Shown: positions 1-10,310, counted from the first letter of the stretch. The stretch is DNA of 64,000 bases from Variovorax sp. WS11 (GCF_010499245.1 NZ_JAAGOW010000001.1:3224001-3288000), one strand, 5' to 3'. Numbers and translations: made by a program. Notes: generated by a model not told the origin, from the sequence alone.

Positions 1-536
1 TGGCCGAGCCCTTCCCGGATACCGGACTCGCCGTGGCGCAGCTGTACGACGAGCCCTTCATGGCGGCCGTTCCCGTCCACCATCCGCTGGCGGAGCGCGA
101 GTCCGTGAGCTCCGACGAGCTCAAGAAGGAGACCATGCTGCTGCTTGGCACGGGCCACTGCTTCCGTGACCACGTGCTCGAGGTCTGCCCGGAATTCGCC
201 CGCTTCTCGAGCGATGCCGAGGGCATCCGCAAAAGCTTCGAGGGCTCTTCGCTGGAGACCATCAAACACATGGTGGCCGCCGGCATGGGCGTGACGCTGG
301 TCCCGCGCCTGTCGGTGCCGGCCGATGCGCTCAAGCCCCGGGCCGCGAAGGGGCGCGGCAGGGAGCTCGAGCAGATCGTGCGCTACCTGCCGGTTCGCGA
401 CCTCCAGGGCGGCGAGCCGCCGACGCGCCGCGTCGTGCTGGCCTGGCGTCGCAGCTTCACGCGCTACGAGGCCATCGCGGCTCTGCGCAATGCCATTTAT
501 GCCTGCGAGCTGCCGGGCGTCAAGCGGCTTTCGTAG
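1..536 (+). CDS. oxyR: OxyR-type LysR regulator, 3' part only
   Basis: The window opens inside this gene; the reading frame is open from base 3 and ends at the TAG at 534. What is present is the C-terminal part of a LysR effector domain. It carries the OxyR signature GHCFRDH followed nine residues on by a second cysteine (VLEVC), the pair that forms the peroxide-sensing disulfide in OxyR. The helix-turn-helix lies outside the window. The next gene is dps, a classic OxyR target, which supports the assignment. The first in-window ATG at 33 is internal and not a true start. Confidence 0.85.
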   Translation, partial: AEPFPDTGLAVAQLYDEPFMAAVPVHHPLAERESVSSDELKKETMLLLGTGHCFRDHVLEVCPEFARFSSDAEGIRKSFEGSSLETIKHMVAAGMGVTLVPRLSVPADALKPRAAKGRGRELEQIVRYLPVRDLQGGEPPTRRVVLAWRRSFTRYEAIAALRNAIYACELPGVKRLS

Positions 537-685
537 CAGCAGCGATAGCCGAAAGTCGAGCCATCGGCCTACGCTTTCGAACAGGTCCGGCGCAATCGCT
601 GCGATAGAGTGCGGCTGTTGCGAAGCCAGCGTCCGGCTTCTAAAGTTTTGACCAGTTCAACAACCTCGAAGAAAGAACTTTCGCC

Positions 686-1279
686 ATGGCCAAAGTCGAC
701 AAGAAATCCAAGTCCGCCGTCGCCAACGCACCGGCCGCTTCCGCCGGCAAGGTGCCCAAGAAAGGCGGCGCACTGGTGGCCCAGGAATCGGGCAGCCGCA
801 ATGCGCCGATCATCAACATCGGCATCGACCGCGAGGACCGCGCCGCCATCGCCGAAGGTCTGAGCCGCGTGCTGGCGGACACCTACACGCTCTACCTCAC
901 GACCCACAACTTCCACTGGAACGTGACCGGTCCGCACTTCAACTCGCTGCACGCGATGTTCATGGCGCAGTACACCGAGCTGTGGGGCTCGACCGACGTC
1001 ATTGCCGAGCGCATCCGTGCGCTGGGCCACTACGCGCCGGGCTCTTATGCCGAGTTCAGCAAGATCGCGACCGTGCCCGACGTGCCCAAGGACCCGCCCA
1101 AGGCGATGGAGATGGTGCGCATCCTGGTCAAGGGCCACGAGACCGTCTCGCGCATCGCGCGCGAGTTCATCCCTGTGGCCGAAGAGGCCGGCGACGACCC
1201 GACCGCCGACATGCTGACCGCGCGCTGCACGGTGCACGACCAGACGGCCTGGATGCTGCGCTCGCTGCTGGAGGACTGA
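686..1279 (+). CDS. dps: Dps family ferroxidase / DNA-protecting protein
   Basis: A 197-residue ferritin-like protein. Dps stores iron in a dodecamer, consumes peroxide at the ferroxidase centre and shields DNA. The core starts near residue 45; the motif HNFHWNVTG, then HAMF and the E/D-rich helix around [13 protein letters not shown] match the ferroxidase ligands of the family. The N-terminal ~40 residues are Lys/Ala/Pro-rich and look disordered, as in Dps proteins that bind DNA through a basic tail. ATG 686 follows AAAGAA. Its position just downstream of oxyR suggests peroxide control, but no convincing four-part OxyR site is visible in 537-685. Confidence 0.93.
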   Translation: MAKVDKKSKSAVANAPAASAGKVPKKGGALVAQESGSRNAPIINIGIDREDRAAIAEGLSRVLADTYTLYLTTHNFHWNVTGPHFNSLHAMFMAQYTELWGSTDVIAERIRALGHYAPGSYAEFSKIATVPDVPKDPPKAMEMVRILVKGHETVSRIAREFIPVAEEAGDDPTADMLTARCTVHDQTAWMLRSLLED

Positions 1280-1347
1280 GCCACTTCGCTCGGCACGAGT
1301 CTCGATCCGGGCGGGCTTCCTCCTTTGCGGTGGCGCAAAATTGCGGC

Positions 1348-2229
1348 ATGTCCGCCTCCACCGCCCTCGCTCCTCGCGGCCGCCTCTCGCTCTACCTGGA
1401 CCTGATCCGCTGGAACCGGCCGGCCGGCTGGCTGCTGCTGCTGTGGCCCTCGCTGGCTGCGCTGTGGTTCGCGGCCGACGGCTTCCCCGGCTGGCACCTG
1501 ATCACGGTCTTCGTGCTCGGCACCATCCTCATGCGCAGTGCCGGCTGCTGCGTCAACGACGTGGCCGATCGCGATTTCGATCGGCACGTCAAGCGCACTG
1601 CCCAACGCCCCGTCACCAGCGGAGCGGTGTCGGTCAAAGAGGCGCTTGTTGTAGGGGCAGTGCTCGCGCTGGCCGCCTTTGCGCTGGTGCTCACGACCAA
1701 CCGTGCGACGGTGCTGTGGTCCTTCGCCGCGCTGGCTGTCACGCTGGTCTACCCCTTCGCAAAGCGCTTCGTCTCGATCCCTCAGGCGGTGCTGGGTATC
1801 GCCTTCAGCTTCGGCATTCCGATGGCCTTCGCGGCCGTGCAGGCTTCGGTGCCGGCCTTCGCATGGTGGCTGCTGGCGGGCAACCTGTTCTGGGTGCTGG
1901 CCTACGACACCGAGTACGCCATGGTCGATCGCGACGACGACCTCAGGATCGGCATGAAGACTTCGGCCATCACCTTTGGGCGCTTCGATGTGGCTGCGAT
2001 CATGGCGAGTTATGCGATCTTCCTCGCGGTGTGGGCCGCCGCCGGCGCGAGCCGACAGTTGGGTCCCGTCTTCTACGCCGGCATCGCCCTCGCGGCGGTG
2101 CAGGCGCTACGGCACTGGCGGCTGATCCGCGAACGCACGCGTGAGGGCTGCTTCAAGGCCTTCCGGCTCAACCACTGGCTGGGTTTCACCGTGTTCGCCG
2201 GCGTCGTGGCCGGCCATCTGCTGCGCTGA
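1348..2229 (+). CDS. ubiA: 4-hydroxybenzoate polyprenyltransferase
   Basis: A 293-residue integral membrane prenyltransferase that attaches the polyprenyl tail to 4-hydroxybenzoate in ubiquinone synthesis. Both Asp-rich motifs of the UbiA family are visible: NDVADRDFD near residue 70 and [12 protein letters not shown] near residue 190, which bind the Mg-diphosphate. Several hydrophobic helices surround them. The start at ATG 1348 (MSASTALAP) gives the usual family length; longer upstream extensions in the same frame run through dps and are not real. It converges with proC, with only 18 bp between the stop codons. Confidence 0.93.
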   Translation: MSASTALAPRGRLSLYLDLIRWNRPAGWLLLLWPSLAALWFAADGFPGWHLITVFVLGTILMRSAGCCVNDVADRDFDRHVKRTAQRPVTSGAVSVKEALVVGAVLALAAFALVLTTNRATVLWSFAALAVTLVYPFAKRFVSIPQAVLGIAFSFGIPMAFAAVQASVPAFAWWLLAGNLFWVLAYDTEYAMVDRDDDLRIGMKTSAITFGRFDVAAIMASYAIFLAVWAAAGASRQLGPVFYAGIALAAVQALRHWRLIRERTREGCFKAFRLNHWLGFTVFAGVVAGHLLR

Positions 2230-2247
2230 ATCCGCAGGGCCGCCGCC

Positions 2248-3105
2248 TCAGCCGCGGCCGAACTCCTCGCCGAGTTCCGCGGCGCGCTGGTGGGCCGCGC
2301 GGATCGCGGCCTTGAATTTCGCCTTGACATCGGCGTTCTCGAGCGAGGTGATGGCGGCGTGGGTGGTCCCTCCCTTGGAGGTCACGCGCTCGCGCAGCAC
2401 GGAGGGCGGTTCGGTTGCATCGTTCGCCAGGGTCGAGGCGCCGGTGAAGGTGCCGACGGCCAGCCGGTGCGCCTGCTCGGGCGTGAGACCCAGCTCGACG
2501 CCGGCTTCGGTCATGGCCTCGATGACGTAGAACACGTAGGCGGGCCCCGAGCCGGACACCGCGGTGACCGCGTCCAGCGCGCTCTCGGCGTCCACCCAGA
2601 GCAACTCGCCGGTGGCCTCCAGCACCTGCTCCACCATCTTGCGCCCTGCCGCATCGACGGCCGGCCGCGCAAATAGGCCGGTCATGCCCTTGCCGACCAG
2701 CGCCGGCGTGTTCGGCATGGCGCGTACCACCTGCTCGGTGGCGAGCCAGCGAGCGATGCTGTCGGAGGGGATTCCGGCGGCGACGCTGAGATGCAGCGCG
2801 TCCTTGGTCAGTCCCCGAACGGCCTGCGCTGCCTGCGCAAAACTCTGCGGCTTGACGGCCCAGACCAGCACCCCGCAGCGCTCGAGCGCCGCGCCGGCCT
2901 CGGCCTGGGCCGCAATGCCGAAGTCGTGCCGCAGCCGTTCGCGGGCTTCGGCCTGGGGTTCGACGACCTCGAAGGTGGCGGCCGGCACCTGTCGTTTGAT
3001 GAGTCCGCCGATGATGGCGCTGGCCATGTTGCCGCCGCCGATGAAGCCGATCGGCGGCAGGGGAGCTCGCTCCTGGCGGGGCAGGAAGGTGACGGCGATG
3101 TTCAT
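2248..3105 (-). CDS. proC: Pyrroline-5-carboxylate reductase
   Basis: A 285-residue enzyme for the last step of proline synthesis, reducing 1-pyrroline-5-carboxylate with NAD(P)H. The Rossmann motif GFIGGGNMASAI sits near residue 20, and the family signature with the conserved SGSGPAY followed by TSKGGTT is present in the C-terminal dimer domain. ATG at 3105 (MNIAVTF) was chosen; the frame continues upstream without family similarity. It reads away from the ribosomal cluster. Confidence 0.95.
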   Translation of the reverse strand: MNIAVTFLPRQERAPLPPIGFIGGGNMASAIIGGLIKRQVPAATFEVVEPQAEARERLRHDFGIAAQAEAGAALERCGVLVWAVKPQSFAQAAQAVRGLTKDALHLSVAAGIPSDSIARWLATEQVVRAMPNTPALVGKGMTGLFARPAVDAAGRKMVEQVLEATGELLWVDAESALDAVTAVSGSGPAYVFYVIEAMTEAGVELGLTPEQAHRLAVGTFTGASTLANDATEPPSVLRERVTSKGGTTHAAITSLENADVKAKFKAAIRAAHQRAAELGEEFGRG

Positions 3106-3561
3106 GATCTGTCCAGTGAATTCGAAGGCTGCGGACTGCGGGGCGTGCAGCGGATTGAAATTGTCGCCGCTTGCGGCCATCGCGCGGCGGCTGCCGTGCG
3201 GCCGCTGCGGACGGTCCCAATCTGGGGGTCCGACGATTTCGCAAAAACCAGGACCCATCGATCATTTCTCAGAAGCATGTACTCACCTTCCATGTCTTCT
3301 GGCTGGTGCTCGATGGCGCGCAGTTGATCGAGGACGTGGAAGTCAGGGGCGCCGCGCAACAGGGGCGTTTGACAGCCAAGCGCTGCCTGTGCAACAATCA
3401 TGGGCTTCGCTTTTCCAAAGGCGAAAAACAGCGATAGAGCTTCTGCCCAACGGAGACGCGTCGAAGTGGTTTCGATGCGAGGACGACGGGCCCAAGACTG
3501 ACCGCAAGCTGCTTCCGGTATTTCGGGGGGCGGCGACCGGTACAAGTTGGGAATACACGAA
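3106..3561. other. 456-bp intergenic region upstream of the ribosomal operon
   Basis: No convincing gene was found between proC and rplN; the short open frames on both strands have no recognisable domains. It holds the probable rplN promoter (3369-3398) and a leader of about 155 nt. The leader contains an imperfect hairpin with arms TTCGC and GCGAA around 3410-3430, followed by an A-run, which could be structural or regulatory. Confidence 0.6.
3369..3398 (+). promoter_or_regulatory. Probable promoter of the rplN-led ribosomal operon
   Basis: A perfect -35 box TTGACA at 3369-3374 is followed after 18 bp by AACAAT (3393-3398), which matches four of six bases of TATAAT. Transcription would start near 3405. 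This is a sequence match only. It fits the absence of rpsQ upstream, which means this operon needs its own promoter. Confidence 0.5.
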
Positions 3562-3930
3562 ATGATCCAAACTGAATCCCGGCTCGACGTGGCCGACAAC
3601 ACGGGCGCGAAATCCGTCCTGTGTATCAAGGTGCTCGGCGGCTCCAAGCGGCGTTATGCCAGCGTGGGCGACGTCATCAAGGTCAGCATCAAGGAAGCCG
3701 CTCCGCGTGGTCGCGTCAAGAAGGGCGAGATCTACAGCGCAGTGGTGGTCCGTACCGCCAAGGGCATCCGTCGTGCCGACGGCTCGCTCGTCAAGTTCGA
3801 CGGCAATGCCGCCGTTCTGCTCAACGCCAAGCTGGAGCCCATCGGCACCCGCATCTTCGGACCGGTCACGCGCGAACTGCGCACCGAGAAGTTCATGAAG
3901 ATCGTGTCGCTGGCCCCCGAAGTTCTCTAA
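3562..3930 (+). CDS. rplN: 50S ribosomal protein L14
   Basis: 122 residues, the usual length. It starts [17 protein letters not shown], the near-invariant L14 N-terminus; L14 lies at the 30S/50S interface. ATG 3562 is used; an in-frame upstream ATG at 3547 would add five residues unlike the family. It is the first gene of this ribosomal block, whereas in most bacteria rpsQ directly precedes it. rplX follows after 12 bp. Confidence 0.98.
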   Translation: MIQTESRLDVADNTGAKSVLCIKVLGGSKRRYASVGDVIKVSIKEAAPRGRVKKGEIYSAVVVRTAKGIRRADGSLVKFDGNAAVLLNAKLEPIGTRIFGPVTRELRTEKFMKIVSLAPEVL

Positions 3931-3942
3931 GGACAACTCGCC

Positions 3943-4260
3943 ATGAACAAGATTCGCAAGGGCGACCAGGTCATCGTGCTGGCCGGGCGCGACAAGGGCA
4001 AGCGCGGCACGGTGTCGCTGCGCAAGGACGACTCGCATGTGGTCGTCGACGGCATCAACCTGGTCAAGAAGCACACCAAGCCGAACCCGCTCAAGGGCAC
4101 GACCGGTGGCATCGTCGAGAAGGCTATGCCGATTCACCAATCCAACGTGGCGATCTTCAATGCTGCGACCGGCAAGGCCGATCGCGTGGGCATCAAGGTC
4201 ACGGACGGCAAGCGCGTGCGCGTCTTCAAGTCCAGCGGCGAAGAAATCAAGGCCGCCTAA
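3943..4260 (+). CDS. rplX: 50S ribosomal protein L24
   Basis: 105 residues with the KOW motif at the N-terminus ([18 protein letters not shown]). L24 is an assembly-initiating protein that binds the 5' end of 23S rRNA. It lies between rplN and rplE in the standard spc order; the AAGGA upstream of ATG 3943 is a good ribosome binding site. Confidence 0.98.
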   Translation: MNKIRKGDQVIVLAGRDKGKRGTVSLRKDDSHVVVDGINLVKKHTKPNPLKGTTGGIVEKAMPIHQSNVAIFNAATGKADRVGIKVTDGKRVRVFKSSGEEIKAA

Positions 4261-4271
4261 GGAGTACTCAC

Positions 4272-4811
4272 ATGGCACGTCTCCAACAACACTACCGCGA
4301 AAAGATCGCGAAGGACTTGACCGAGAAGTTCGGCTACAAGTCGCCCATGCAGGTTCCGCGCCTGACCAAGATCACGCTCAACATGGGCGTGGGCGAAGCG
4401 GTCGCCGACAAGAAGGTGCTCGACAACGCCGTGGCCGACCTGACCAAGATTGCCGGCCAGAAGCCTGTCGTGACCAAGTCGAAGAAGGCCATCGCCGGCT
4501 TCAAGATTCGCGAGAACCAGCCGATTGGCTGCATGGTCACGCTGCGCGGCATCCAGATGTACGAATTCCTGGACCGCTTCGTGACCGTGGCGCTGCCGCG
4601 CGTGCGCGACTTCCGCGGCATTTCCGGTCGTGCCTTCGACGGCCGCGGCAACTACAACATCGGCGTGAAAGAGCAGATCATTTTCCCCGAGATCGAGTAC
4701 GACAAGGTCGACGCGCTGCGCGGTCTCAATATCAGCATCACGACCACGGCCAAGACCGACGAAGAAGCCAAGGCGCTGCTCGCGGGCTTCCGTTTCCCGT
4801 TCAAGAACTGA
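4272..4811 (+). CDS. rplE: 50S ribosomal protein L5
   Basis: 179 residues, standard length. It contains the L5 signature around TLNMGVGEA and the conserved [16 protein letters not shown] segment. L5 binds 5S rRNA and contacts tRNA in the P site. The start at ATG 4272 (MARLQQHY) follows a good GGAG ribosome binding site 11 bp after rplX. Confidence 0.98.
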   Translation: MARLQQHYREKIAKDLTEKFGYKSPMQVPRLTKITLNMGVGEAVADKKVLDNAVADLTKIAGQKPVVTKSKKAIAGFKIRENQPIGCMVTLRGIQMYEFLDRFVTVALPRVRDFRGISGRAFDGRGNYNIGVKEQIIFPEIEYDKVDALRGLNISITTTAKTDEEAKALLAGFRFPFKN

Positions 4812-4819
4812 GGTGACTT

Positions 4820-5125
4820 GTGGCTAAAGTAGCTTTGATCGAGCGCGAGCTCAAGCGAGAAAAACTGGTCGCAAAGTACGCCGCCAAGCACGCGGAACTG
4901 AAGGCGATCGCCAACGACGCGAAGAAGAGCGACGAAGAGCGCGCAGCCGCCCGCCTGGCCCTGCAGAAGCTCCCGCGCAATGCCAACCCGACGCGCCAGC
5001 GCAACCGCTGCGAAATCACCGGCCGTCCCCGTGGCACTTTCCGCCAGTTCGGTCTGGCCCGCGCCAAGATCCGTGAACTGGCCTTCAACGGCGACATCCC
5101 CGGTGTCACCAAGGCCAGCTGGTAA
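4820..5125 (+). CDS. rpsN: 30S ribosomal protein S14 (zinc-free type)
   Basis: 101 residues starting at GTG 4820 ([10 protein letters not shown]), preceded by GAGGTGA. This is the long S14 form: the C-terminal part [11 protein letters not shown] has a single cysteine instead of the CxxC pairs of the zinc-binding form. It lies between rplE (8 bp) and rpsH in the normal spc order. Confidence 0.97.
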   Translation: MAKVALIERELKREKLVAKYAAKHAELKAIANDAKKSDEERAAARLALQKLPRNANPTRQRNRCEITGRPRGTFRQFGLARAKIRELAFNGDIPGVTKASW

Positions 5126-5145
5126 GCCAGGCAGGAGCAAAGAAC

Positions 5146-5541
5146 ATGAGCATGAGTGATCCCATTGCCGACCTGCTGACGCGTATCCGCAACGCGCAGA
5201 TGGTGGCGAAGCCCACCGTGTCGGTCCCGTCTTCCAAGGTGAAGGTCGCGATCGCACAGGTGCTGAAGGACGAGGGCTACATCGACGGTTTCCAGGTCAA
5301 GACCGAAGCCGGCAAGAGCGAGCTTGAAATTGCGCTGAAGTATTACGCCGGCCGTCCGGTCATCGAGCGCATCGAACGCGTAAGCCGTCCCGGCCTGCGC
5401 GTGTACAAGGCCAGCGCTGCGATCCCGCAAGTGCAGAACGGCCTGGGCGTCGCCATCGTTACCACCCCCAAGGGTGTGATGACCGACCGCAAGGCTCGCG
5501 CCAGCGGCGTCGGCGGCGAAGTGTTGTGCTACGTCGCCTGA
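5146..5541 (+). CDS. rpsH: 30S ribosomal protein S8
   Basis: 131 residues. The N-terminus [18 protein letters not shown] and C-terminal [13 protein letters not shown] are typical of S8, a primary 16S rRNA binder. In E. coli S8 also represses spc-operon translation by binding near rplE; whether that occurs here cannot be seen. AGGAGC precedes ATG 5146. A second in-frame ATG at 5152 is possible. Confidence 0.98.
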   Translation: MSMSDPIADLLTRIRNAQMVAKPTVSVPSSKVKVAIAQVLKDEGYIDGFQVKTEAGKSELEIALKYYAGRPVIERIERVSRPGLRVYKASAAIPQVQNGLGVAIVTTPKGVMTDRKARASGVGGEVLCYVA

Positions 5542-5566
5542 CCGAGACATCGAGGAGAACACTGAA

Positions 5567-6100
5567 ATGTCCCGAGTAGGAAAAATGCCGGTCGCCATCC
5601 CCGAAGGCGTGGATGTGGCGATCAAGGAAGACCAGATCAGCGTCAAGGGCAAGGGCGGTGCGCTCAGCCTGCCGCTGAATGCGCTGGTGAATATCGTCAA
5701 CAAGGACGGCAAGCTGAGCTTCGAGCCCGCCAACGAGTCGCGCAACGCGAACGCGATGAGCGGCACGGTGCGCCAGTTGGTGAACAACATGGTGGTCGGT
5801 GTGACCAAGGGCTTCGAGAAGAAGCTGAACCTGGTCGGCGTGGGCTACAAGGCCCAGGCGCAAGGCGCCAAGCTGAACCTGCAGGTCGGCTACTCGCACC
5901 CGGTCGACAAGCTGATGCCCGAAGGCATCACGGTGGCTACGCCCACCCCGACCGAAATCGTGATCAAGGGTGCCGACCGCCAGCGCGTCGGCCAATTGGC
6001 CGCTGAGATCCGAGCTGTTCGTCCGCCCGAGCCCTACAAGGGCAAGGGCATCCGCTACGCGGACGAGAAGATCGTGATCAAAGAGACCAAGAAGAAATAA
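5567..6100 (+). CDS. rplF: 50S ribosomal protein L6
   Basis: 177 residues, two-repeat L6 fold near the factor-binding site of the large subunit. It begins [15 protein letters not shown] and ends with the conserved [14 protein letters not shown] motif. GAGGAG ribosome binding site upstream of ATG 5567; rplR follows after 11 bp. Confidence 0.98.
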   Translation: MSRVGKMPVAIPEGVDVAIKEDQISVKGKGGALSLPLNALVNIVNKDGKLSFEPANESRNANAMSGTVRQLVNNMVVGVTKGFEKKLNLVGVGYKAQAQGAKLNLQVGYSHPVDKLMPEGITVATPTPTEIVIKGADRQRVGQLAAEIRAVRPPEPYKGKGIRYADEKIVIKETKKK

Positions 6101-6111
6101 GGGGCAGCAAA

Positions 6112-6480
6112 ATGATGTTGACCAAGAAAGCACAGCGTCTTCGCCGCTCGCGCCAGACCCGCATCCGCATTGCGACGCAAGGCGTGGCGCGCCTGACGGT
6201 GAACCGCACCAACCTGCACATCTATGCCGCCGTCATCTCCGACGACGGCACCAAGGTGATCGCCTCCGCCTCGACCGCGGAGGCCGAAGTGCGCAACTCG
6301 CTGGGTGGTTCCGGCAAGGGCGGCAACGCCGCCGCGGCCACGCTCATCGGCAAGCGCATCGCCGAGAAGGCGAAGGCCGCCGGTGTCGAGAAGGTTGCCT
6401 TCGACCGCGCGGGCTTCGCCTACCACGGCCGCGTCAAGGCGCTGGCCGATGCGGCCCGCGAAGCCGGCCTGCAGTTCTAA
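6112..6480 (+). CDS. rplR: 50S ribosomal protein L18
   Basis: About 122 residues. The N-terminus [16 protein letters not shown] is the basic 5S rRNA-binding tail and the C-terminus [17 protein letters not shown] is the L18 hallmark. Two adjacent ATG codons (6112 and 6115) both fit; GGGGCAGCAAA upstream suits either. Confidence 0.97.
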   Translation: MMLTKKAQRLRRSRQTRIRIATQGVARLTVNRTNLHIYAAVISDDGTKVIASASTAEAEVRNSLGGSGKGGNAAAATLIGKRIAEKAKAAGVEKVAFDRAGFAYHGRVKALADAAREAGLQF

Positions 6481-6498
6481 CCGGACACGAGATTCAAC

Positions 6499-7017
6499 AT
6501 GGCAAAGATTCAGGCAAGAACGCAAAGCGAAGGCCCCGAAGACGGTCTGCGCGAGAAGATGATCGCGATCAACCGCGTCACCAAGGTGGTGAAGGGTGGT
6601 CGTATCCTCGGTTTCGCAGCACTCACCGTGGTCGGTGACGGCGATGGCCGCGTCGGCATGGGCAAGGGCAAGTCGAAGGAAGTGCCGGCCGCAGTGCAGA
6701 AGGCGATGGAAGAAGCGCGTCGCAATCTCGCGAAGATCTCGATCAAGAACGGCACGCTGCACCATCGCGTGACGGGCCATTGGGGCGCCGCTTCGGTGGT
6801 CATGATCCCGGCGCCGAAGGGTACCGGCATCATTGCCGGCGGCCCGATGCGCGCGGTGTTCGAAGTGATGGGCATCACCGACATCGTGGCCAAGAGCCAT
6901 GGTTCGTCGAACCCCTACAACATGGTCCGCGCCACGCTGAACGGCCTGCGCAATTCGACGACGGCTTCCGAAGTCGCAGCCAAGCGCGGCCTGACCGTCG
7001 AGCAACTCTTCGCCTGA
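6499..7017 (+). CDS. rpsE: 30S ribosomal protein S5
   Basis: 172 residues. Double-stranded-RNA-binding-like N-domain with [23 protein letters not shown], the S5 signature, and a C-domain with [17 protein letters not shown]5 contributes to decoding accuracy and mRNA unwinding. Standard position between rplR and rpmD. Confidence 0.98.
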   Translation: MAKIQARTQSEGPEDGLREKMIAINRVTKVVKGGRILGFAALTVVGDGDGRVGMGKGKSKEVPAAVQKAMEEARRNLAKISIKNGTLHHRVTGHWGAASVVMIPAPKGTGIIAGGPMRAVFEVMGITDIVAKSHGSSNPYNMVRATLNGLRNSTTASEVAAKRGLTVEQLFA

Positions 7018-7031
7018 ACGGGAGCATCGAC

Positions 7032-7217
7032 ATGACGACGCAACAACAAACGCTCAAGGTGCAACTGGTCAAGAGCCCGATCGGCACCAAGCAATCGCAT
7101 CGCGACACCGTGCGTGGCCTGGGCCTGCGCAAGCTCAACAGCGTGAGCGAGCTGCAGGACACGCCCGCGGTGCGCGGCATGATCAACAAGATCAGTTATC
7201 TGGTCAAAGTGCTGTAA
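7032..7217 (+). CDS. rpmD: 50S ribosomal protein L30
   Basis: 61 residues starting at ATG 7032 ([13 protein letters not shown]). It carries the L30 motif with [22 protein letters not shown] longer frame upstream overlaps rpsE and is not used. GGGAGC lies nine bases before the start. Confidence 0.97.
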   Translation: MTTQQQTLKVQLVKSPIGTKQSHRDTVRGLGLRKLNSVSELQDTPAVRGMINKISYLVKVL

Positions 7218-7228
7218 GAGAGACGGAT

Positions 7229-7660
7229 ATGGAACTCAATGGCATCAAGCCGGCGGCGGGCGCCAAGCACGCCAAGCGTCGCGTCGGCCGCGGCATCGGC
7301 TCCGGCCTGGGCAAGACCGCGGGTCGCGGTCACAAGGGTCAGAAGTCCCGCGCGGGCGGCTTCCACAAGGTTGGCTTCGAAGGCGGCCAGATGCCGCTGC
7401 AGCGCCGCCTGCCCAAGCGTGGCTTCAAGTCGCAGTCGCTCAAGTACAACGCCGAAGTGACCCTGGCTGCGCTCGAGAAGCTCGGGCTGGCCGAAGTGGA
7501 CCTGCTTGCACTCAAGCAAGCCGGCCTGGTGGGCCAGATCGCTAAGGTGGTCAAGGTCATCAAGTCGGGCGAGCTGACCAAGGCTATCAAGCTGACGGGC
7601 ATCGGCGCGACCGCCGGCGCCAAGGCCGCGATCGAAGCGGCCGGCGGCAGCGTGGCCTGA
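7229..7660 (+). CDS. rplO: 50S ribosomal protein L15
   Basis: 143 residues. The Gly/Arg-rich N-terminus with [21 protein letters not shown] is diagnostic for L15, a late assembly protein of the large subunit. secY follows after 22 bp, the conserved order. Confidence 0.98.
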   Translation: MELNGIKPAAGAKHAKRRVGRGIGSGLGKTAGRGHKGQKSRAGGFHKVGFEGGQMPLQRRLPKRGFKSQSLKYNAEVTLAALEKLGLAEVDLLALKQAGLVGQIAKVVKVIKSGELTKAIKLTGIGATAGAKAAIEAAGGSVA

Positions 7661-7682
7661 TCGCAAGCGAAAGAAGGTCATA

Positions 7683-8993
7683 GTGGCAACGAACGCGGCG
7701 ACGCTCGCAAAGACAGGCAAGTTCGGCGACCTGCGTCGCCGGCTCGTCTTCTTGCTGCTCGCCCTCGTGGTCTACCGCATCGGAGCGCACATTCCGGTGC
7801 CGGGCATCAACCCGGACCAACTGGCGCAGCTGTTCCAGGGCCAGCAGGGCGGCATCCTGAGCCTGTTCAACATGTTCTCGGGCGGCGCGCTGTCGCGCTT
7901 CACCGTGTTCGCGTTGGGGATCATGCCGTACATCTCCGCGTCGATCATCATGCAGTTGATGACCTACGTGGTGCCGACCTTCGAGCAGCTGAAGAAGGAA
8001 GGCGAGGGCGGCCGGCGCAAGATCACCCAGTACACCCGCTACGGGACGTTGGGCCTGGCGCTGTTCCAGTCCTTCAGCATCGCGGTGGCGCTGGAATCTT
8101 CCGCAGGCCTGGTGATTTCGCCCGGCTTCGGCTTCCGCCTCACCGCCATGGTCAGTCTGACGGCAGGCTCGATGTTCCTGATGTGGCTCGGCGAGCAGAT
8201 CACCGAGCGCGGTCTGGGCAACGGCATCTCGATCCTGATCTTCGCCGGCATCGCGGCCGGCCTGCCGAGCGCGATCGGAGGCCTGCTGGAGCTGGTGCGC
8301 ACCGGTGCCATGAACGTGCTCGTCGCGTTGTTCATCGTCGCCGTGGTGATCCTGGTCACCTACTTCGTGGTGTTCGTGGAGCGCGGTCAGCGCAAGATCC
8401 TGGTCAACTACGCGCGCCGGCAGGTCGGGAACAAGGTCTATGGCGGCCAGTCCTCGCACCTGCCGCTGAAGCTGAACATGGCCGGAGTGATCCCTCCGAT
8501 CTTCGCCTCCTCGATCATCCTGCTGCCGACCACGGTGGTGAGCTGGTTCAGCACGGGCGACAGCATGCGCTGGATCAAGGACATCGCGAGCGCGCTGACG
8601 CCGGGACAACCGATCTACGTGCTGCTTTACGCCGCCGCGATCGTGTTCTTCTGCTTCTTCTACACGGCCCTCGTTTTCAACAGCCGCGAGACCGCCGACA
8701 ACCTGAAGAAGAGCGGCGCGTTCATCCCGGGCATCCGTCCGGGCGATCAGACCGCGCGCTACATCGACAAGATCCTGGTTCGCCTGACACTGGCGGGCGC
8801 GGTGTACATCACCTTCGTCTGTCTGCTGCCGGAGTTCCTGATCCTGAAATACAACGTGCCGTTCTATTTCGGCGGCACCTCTCTGCTGATCATCGTGGTG
8901 GTCACGATGGACTTCATGGCCCAGGTGCAGAACTACATGATGTCGCAGCAGTACGAATCCCTGTTAAAGAAGGCCAATTTCAAGACTTCCTAG
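7683..8993 (+). CDS. secY: Preprotein translocase channel subunit SecY
   Basis: 436 residues, about ten membrane helices; the pore of the Sec translocon in the inner membrane. It shows the conserved segment around [12 protein letters not shown] after helix 1, [15 protein letters not shown] mid-protein and the cytoplasmic loop with [11 protein letters not shown] that contacts SecA and the ribosome. The start is GTG 7683 preceded by GAAGG; no ATG is available in frame at the family's N-terminus. Confidence 0.97.
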   Translation: MATNAATLAKTGKFGDLRRRLVFLLLALVVYRIGAHIPVPGINPDQLAQLFQGQQGGILSLFNMFSGGALSRFTVFALGIMPYISASIIMQLMTYVVPTFEQLKKEGEGGRRKITQYTRYGTLGLALFQSFSIAVALESSAGLVISPGFGFRLTAMVSLTAGSMFLMWLGEQITERGLGNGISILIFAGIAAGLPSAIGGLLELVRTGAMNVLVALFIVAVVILVTYFVVFVERGQRKILVNYARRQVGNKVYGGQSSHLPLKLNMAGVIPPIFASSIILLPTTVVSWFSTGDSMRWIKDIASALTPGQPIYVLLYAAAIVFFCFFYTALVFNSRETADNLKKSGAFIPGIRPGDQTARYIDKILVRLTLAGAVYITFVCLLPEFLILKYNVPFYFGGTSLLIIVVVTMDFMAQVQNYMMSQQYESLLKKANFKTS

Positions 8994-9006
8994 CAGGCGA
9001 AGTGAG

Positions 9007-9225
9007 ATGTCGAAGGACGATGTCATCCAGGTGCAGGGTGAGGTTCTGGAGAACCTTCCGAATGCGACCTTCCGGGTCAAGCTGGAAAACGGCCACATCG
9101 TGCTGGGACATATTTCCGGAAAGATGCGGATGCACTACATCCGCATCCTTCCAGGTGACAAGGTCACCGTCGAGTTGACGCCCTATGACTTGAACCGGGC
9201 GCGCATTGTGTTTAGGGCGAAGTGA
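9007..9225 (+). CDS. infA: Translation initiation factor IF-1
   Basis: 72 residues, a single OB-fold. The sequence [19 protein letters not shown] with [14 protein letters not shown] is characteristic. IF-1 occupies the 30S A site during initiation. It lies 13 bp after secY and before rpmJ. Confidence 0.97.
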   Translation: MSKDDVIQVQGEVLENLPNATFRVKLENGHIVLGHISGKMRMHYIRILPGDKVTVELTPYDLNRARIVFRAK

Positions 9226-9259
9226 GTCGCCGGGTTGAACAGAGTTTTAGGAGAGTGAA

Positions 9260-9373
9260 ATGAGAGTTTCGGCTTCGGTCAAGACCATTTGCCGCAATTG
9301 CAAGATCATCCGCCGCAAAGGTGTCGTGCGCGTGATCTGCACCGACCCGCGCCACAAGCAGCGCCAGGGTTGA
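9260..9373 (+). CDS. rpmJ: 50S ribosomal protein L36
   Basis: A 37-residue protein beginning [14 protein letters not shown]. It has the zinc-binding arrangement C-x2-C-x12-C-x4-H of the metal-binding L36 type. ATG 9260 follows GGAGAG, and the TGA is at 9371-9373. Its position between infA and rpsM is the conserved one. Confidence 0.97.
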   Translation: MRVSASVKTICRNCKIIRRKGVVRVICTDPRHKQRQG

Positions 9374-9396
9374 GCTAGAGATTTAAGAGGACGCAC

Positions 9397-9762
9397 ATGG
9401 CACGTATTGCTGGCATCAACATTCCGCCGCACAAGCACGCTGAGATCGGCCTGACGGCTATCTTCGGCATCGGTCGCACCCGCGCCCGCAAGATCTGCGA
9501 AGCGAGCGGCATCGAATACTCGAAGAAGATCAAGGATCTGACCGACGCCGATCTCGAGAAGATCCGCGATCAGATCGCGCTCTTCACCATCGAAGGCGAC
9601 TTGCGCCGCGAAACGACGATGAACATCAAGCGCTTGATGGACATCGGCTGCTACCGCGGCTTCCGTCACCGTCGCGGCCTGCCCATGCGCGGCCAGCGCA
9701 CGCGCACCAACGCCCGTACCCGCAAGGGTCCGCGCAAGGCCGCGCAGTCCCTGAAGAAGTAA
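9397..9762 (+). CDS. rpsM: 30S ribosomal protein S13
   Basis: 121 residues. It begins [14 protein letters not shown] and contains the helix-two-turns-helix with [12 protein letters not shown]; the C-terminal tail [15 protein letters not shown] contacts P-site tRNA. It opens the alpha-operon part of the cluster; an AGAGG ribosome binding site precedes ATG 9397. Confidence 0.98.
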   Translation: MARIAGINIPPHKHAEIGLTAIFGIGRTRARKICEASGIEYSKKIKDLTDADLEKIRDQIALFTIEGDLRRETTMNIKRLMDIGCYRGFRHRRGLPMRGQRTRTNARTRKGPRKAAQSLKK

Positions 9763-9774
9763 GGATAGACAAGC

Positions 9775-10179
9775 ATGGCTAAAGCTCCTGCCAACAACGC
9801 CGCACAGCGCGTTCGCAAGAAGGTCCGCAAGAACGTGGCGGACGGCATCGCGCACGTGCACGCCTCGTTCAACAACACGATCATCACGATCACCGATCGC
9901 CAGGGCAACGCCCTGTCGTGGGCGTCGTCCGGTGGCCAGGGTTTCAAGGGCTCGCGCAAGTCGACGCCCTTCGCTGCGCAGGTCGCTTCCGAAGTCGCCG
10001 GCCGGGCTGCGGTGGAACAAGGCATCAAGAACCTCGACGTCGAGATCAAGGGCCCCGGCCCGGGTCGTGAGTCGTCGGTACGCGCGCTGGCCGCGCTCGG
10101 CATTCGCATCAACTCGATCGCCGATGTGACGCCGGTTCCGCACAACGGCTGCCGTCCGCAGAAGCGCCGTCGCATCTGA
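9775..10179 (+). CDS. rpsK: 30S ribosomal protein S11
   Basis: 134 residues. It contains [21 protein letters not shown] and the C-terminal [14 protein letters not shown], the S11 hallmarks; S11 forms part of the platform near the E site. It is followed by an apparent intrinsic terminator before rpsD. Confidence 0.98.
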   Translation: MAKAPANNAAQRVRKKVRKNVADGIAHVHASFNNTIITITDRQGNALSWASSGGQGFKGSRKSTPFAAQVASEVAGRAAVEQGIKNLDVEIKGPGPGRESSVRALAALGIRINSIADVTPVPHNGCRPQKRRRI

Positions 10180-10193
10180 GGCGAAGGCGTTCG

Positions 10194-10233
10194 GCGCAGC
10201 CAGCTTCCGGGCCGGCTGCGCGTTTTGTTTTTT
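10194..10233 (+). terminator. Intrinsic terminator/attenuator between rpsK and rpsD
   Basis: Perfect 8-bp arms GCGCAGCC (10194-10201) and GGCTGCGC (10214-10221) are followed almost at once by a T-rich run, TTTTGTTTTTT (10223-10233). This is the classic rho-independent layout, inside what is usually one operon. It probably lowers or regulates expression of rpsD-rpoA relative to rpsM-rpsK. Confidence 0.75.
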
Positions 10234-10310
10234 CAACAAGCCCACCGCCATCGGCACGCCGCTGATGGCTCCCGCAGACCCCTGCGGTAGATGACACAAA
10301 GGAAGATCAA

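Noticed and set aside
543..607. GATAG elements resembling an OxyR site upstream of dps
   Set aside because: Two ATAG quarter-sites are present but the partner CTAT quarter-sites at N7 spacing are missing.
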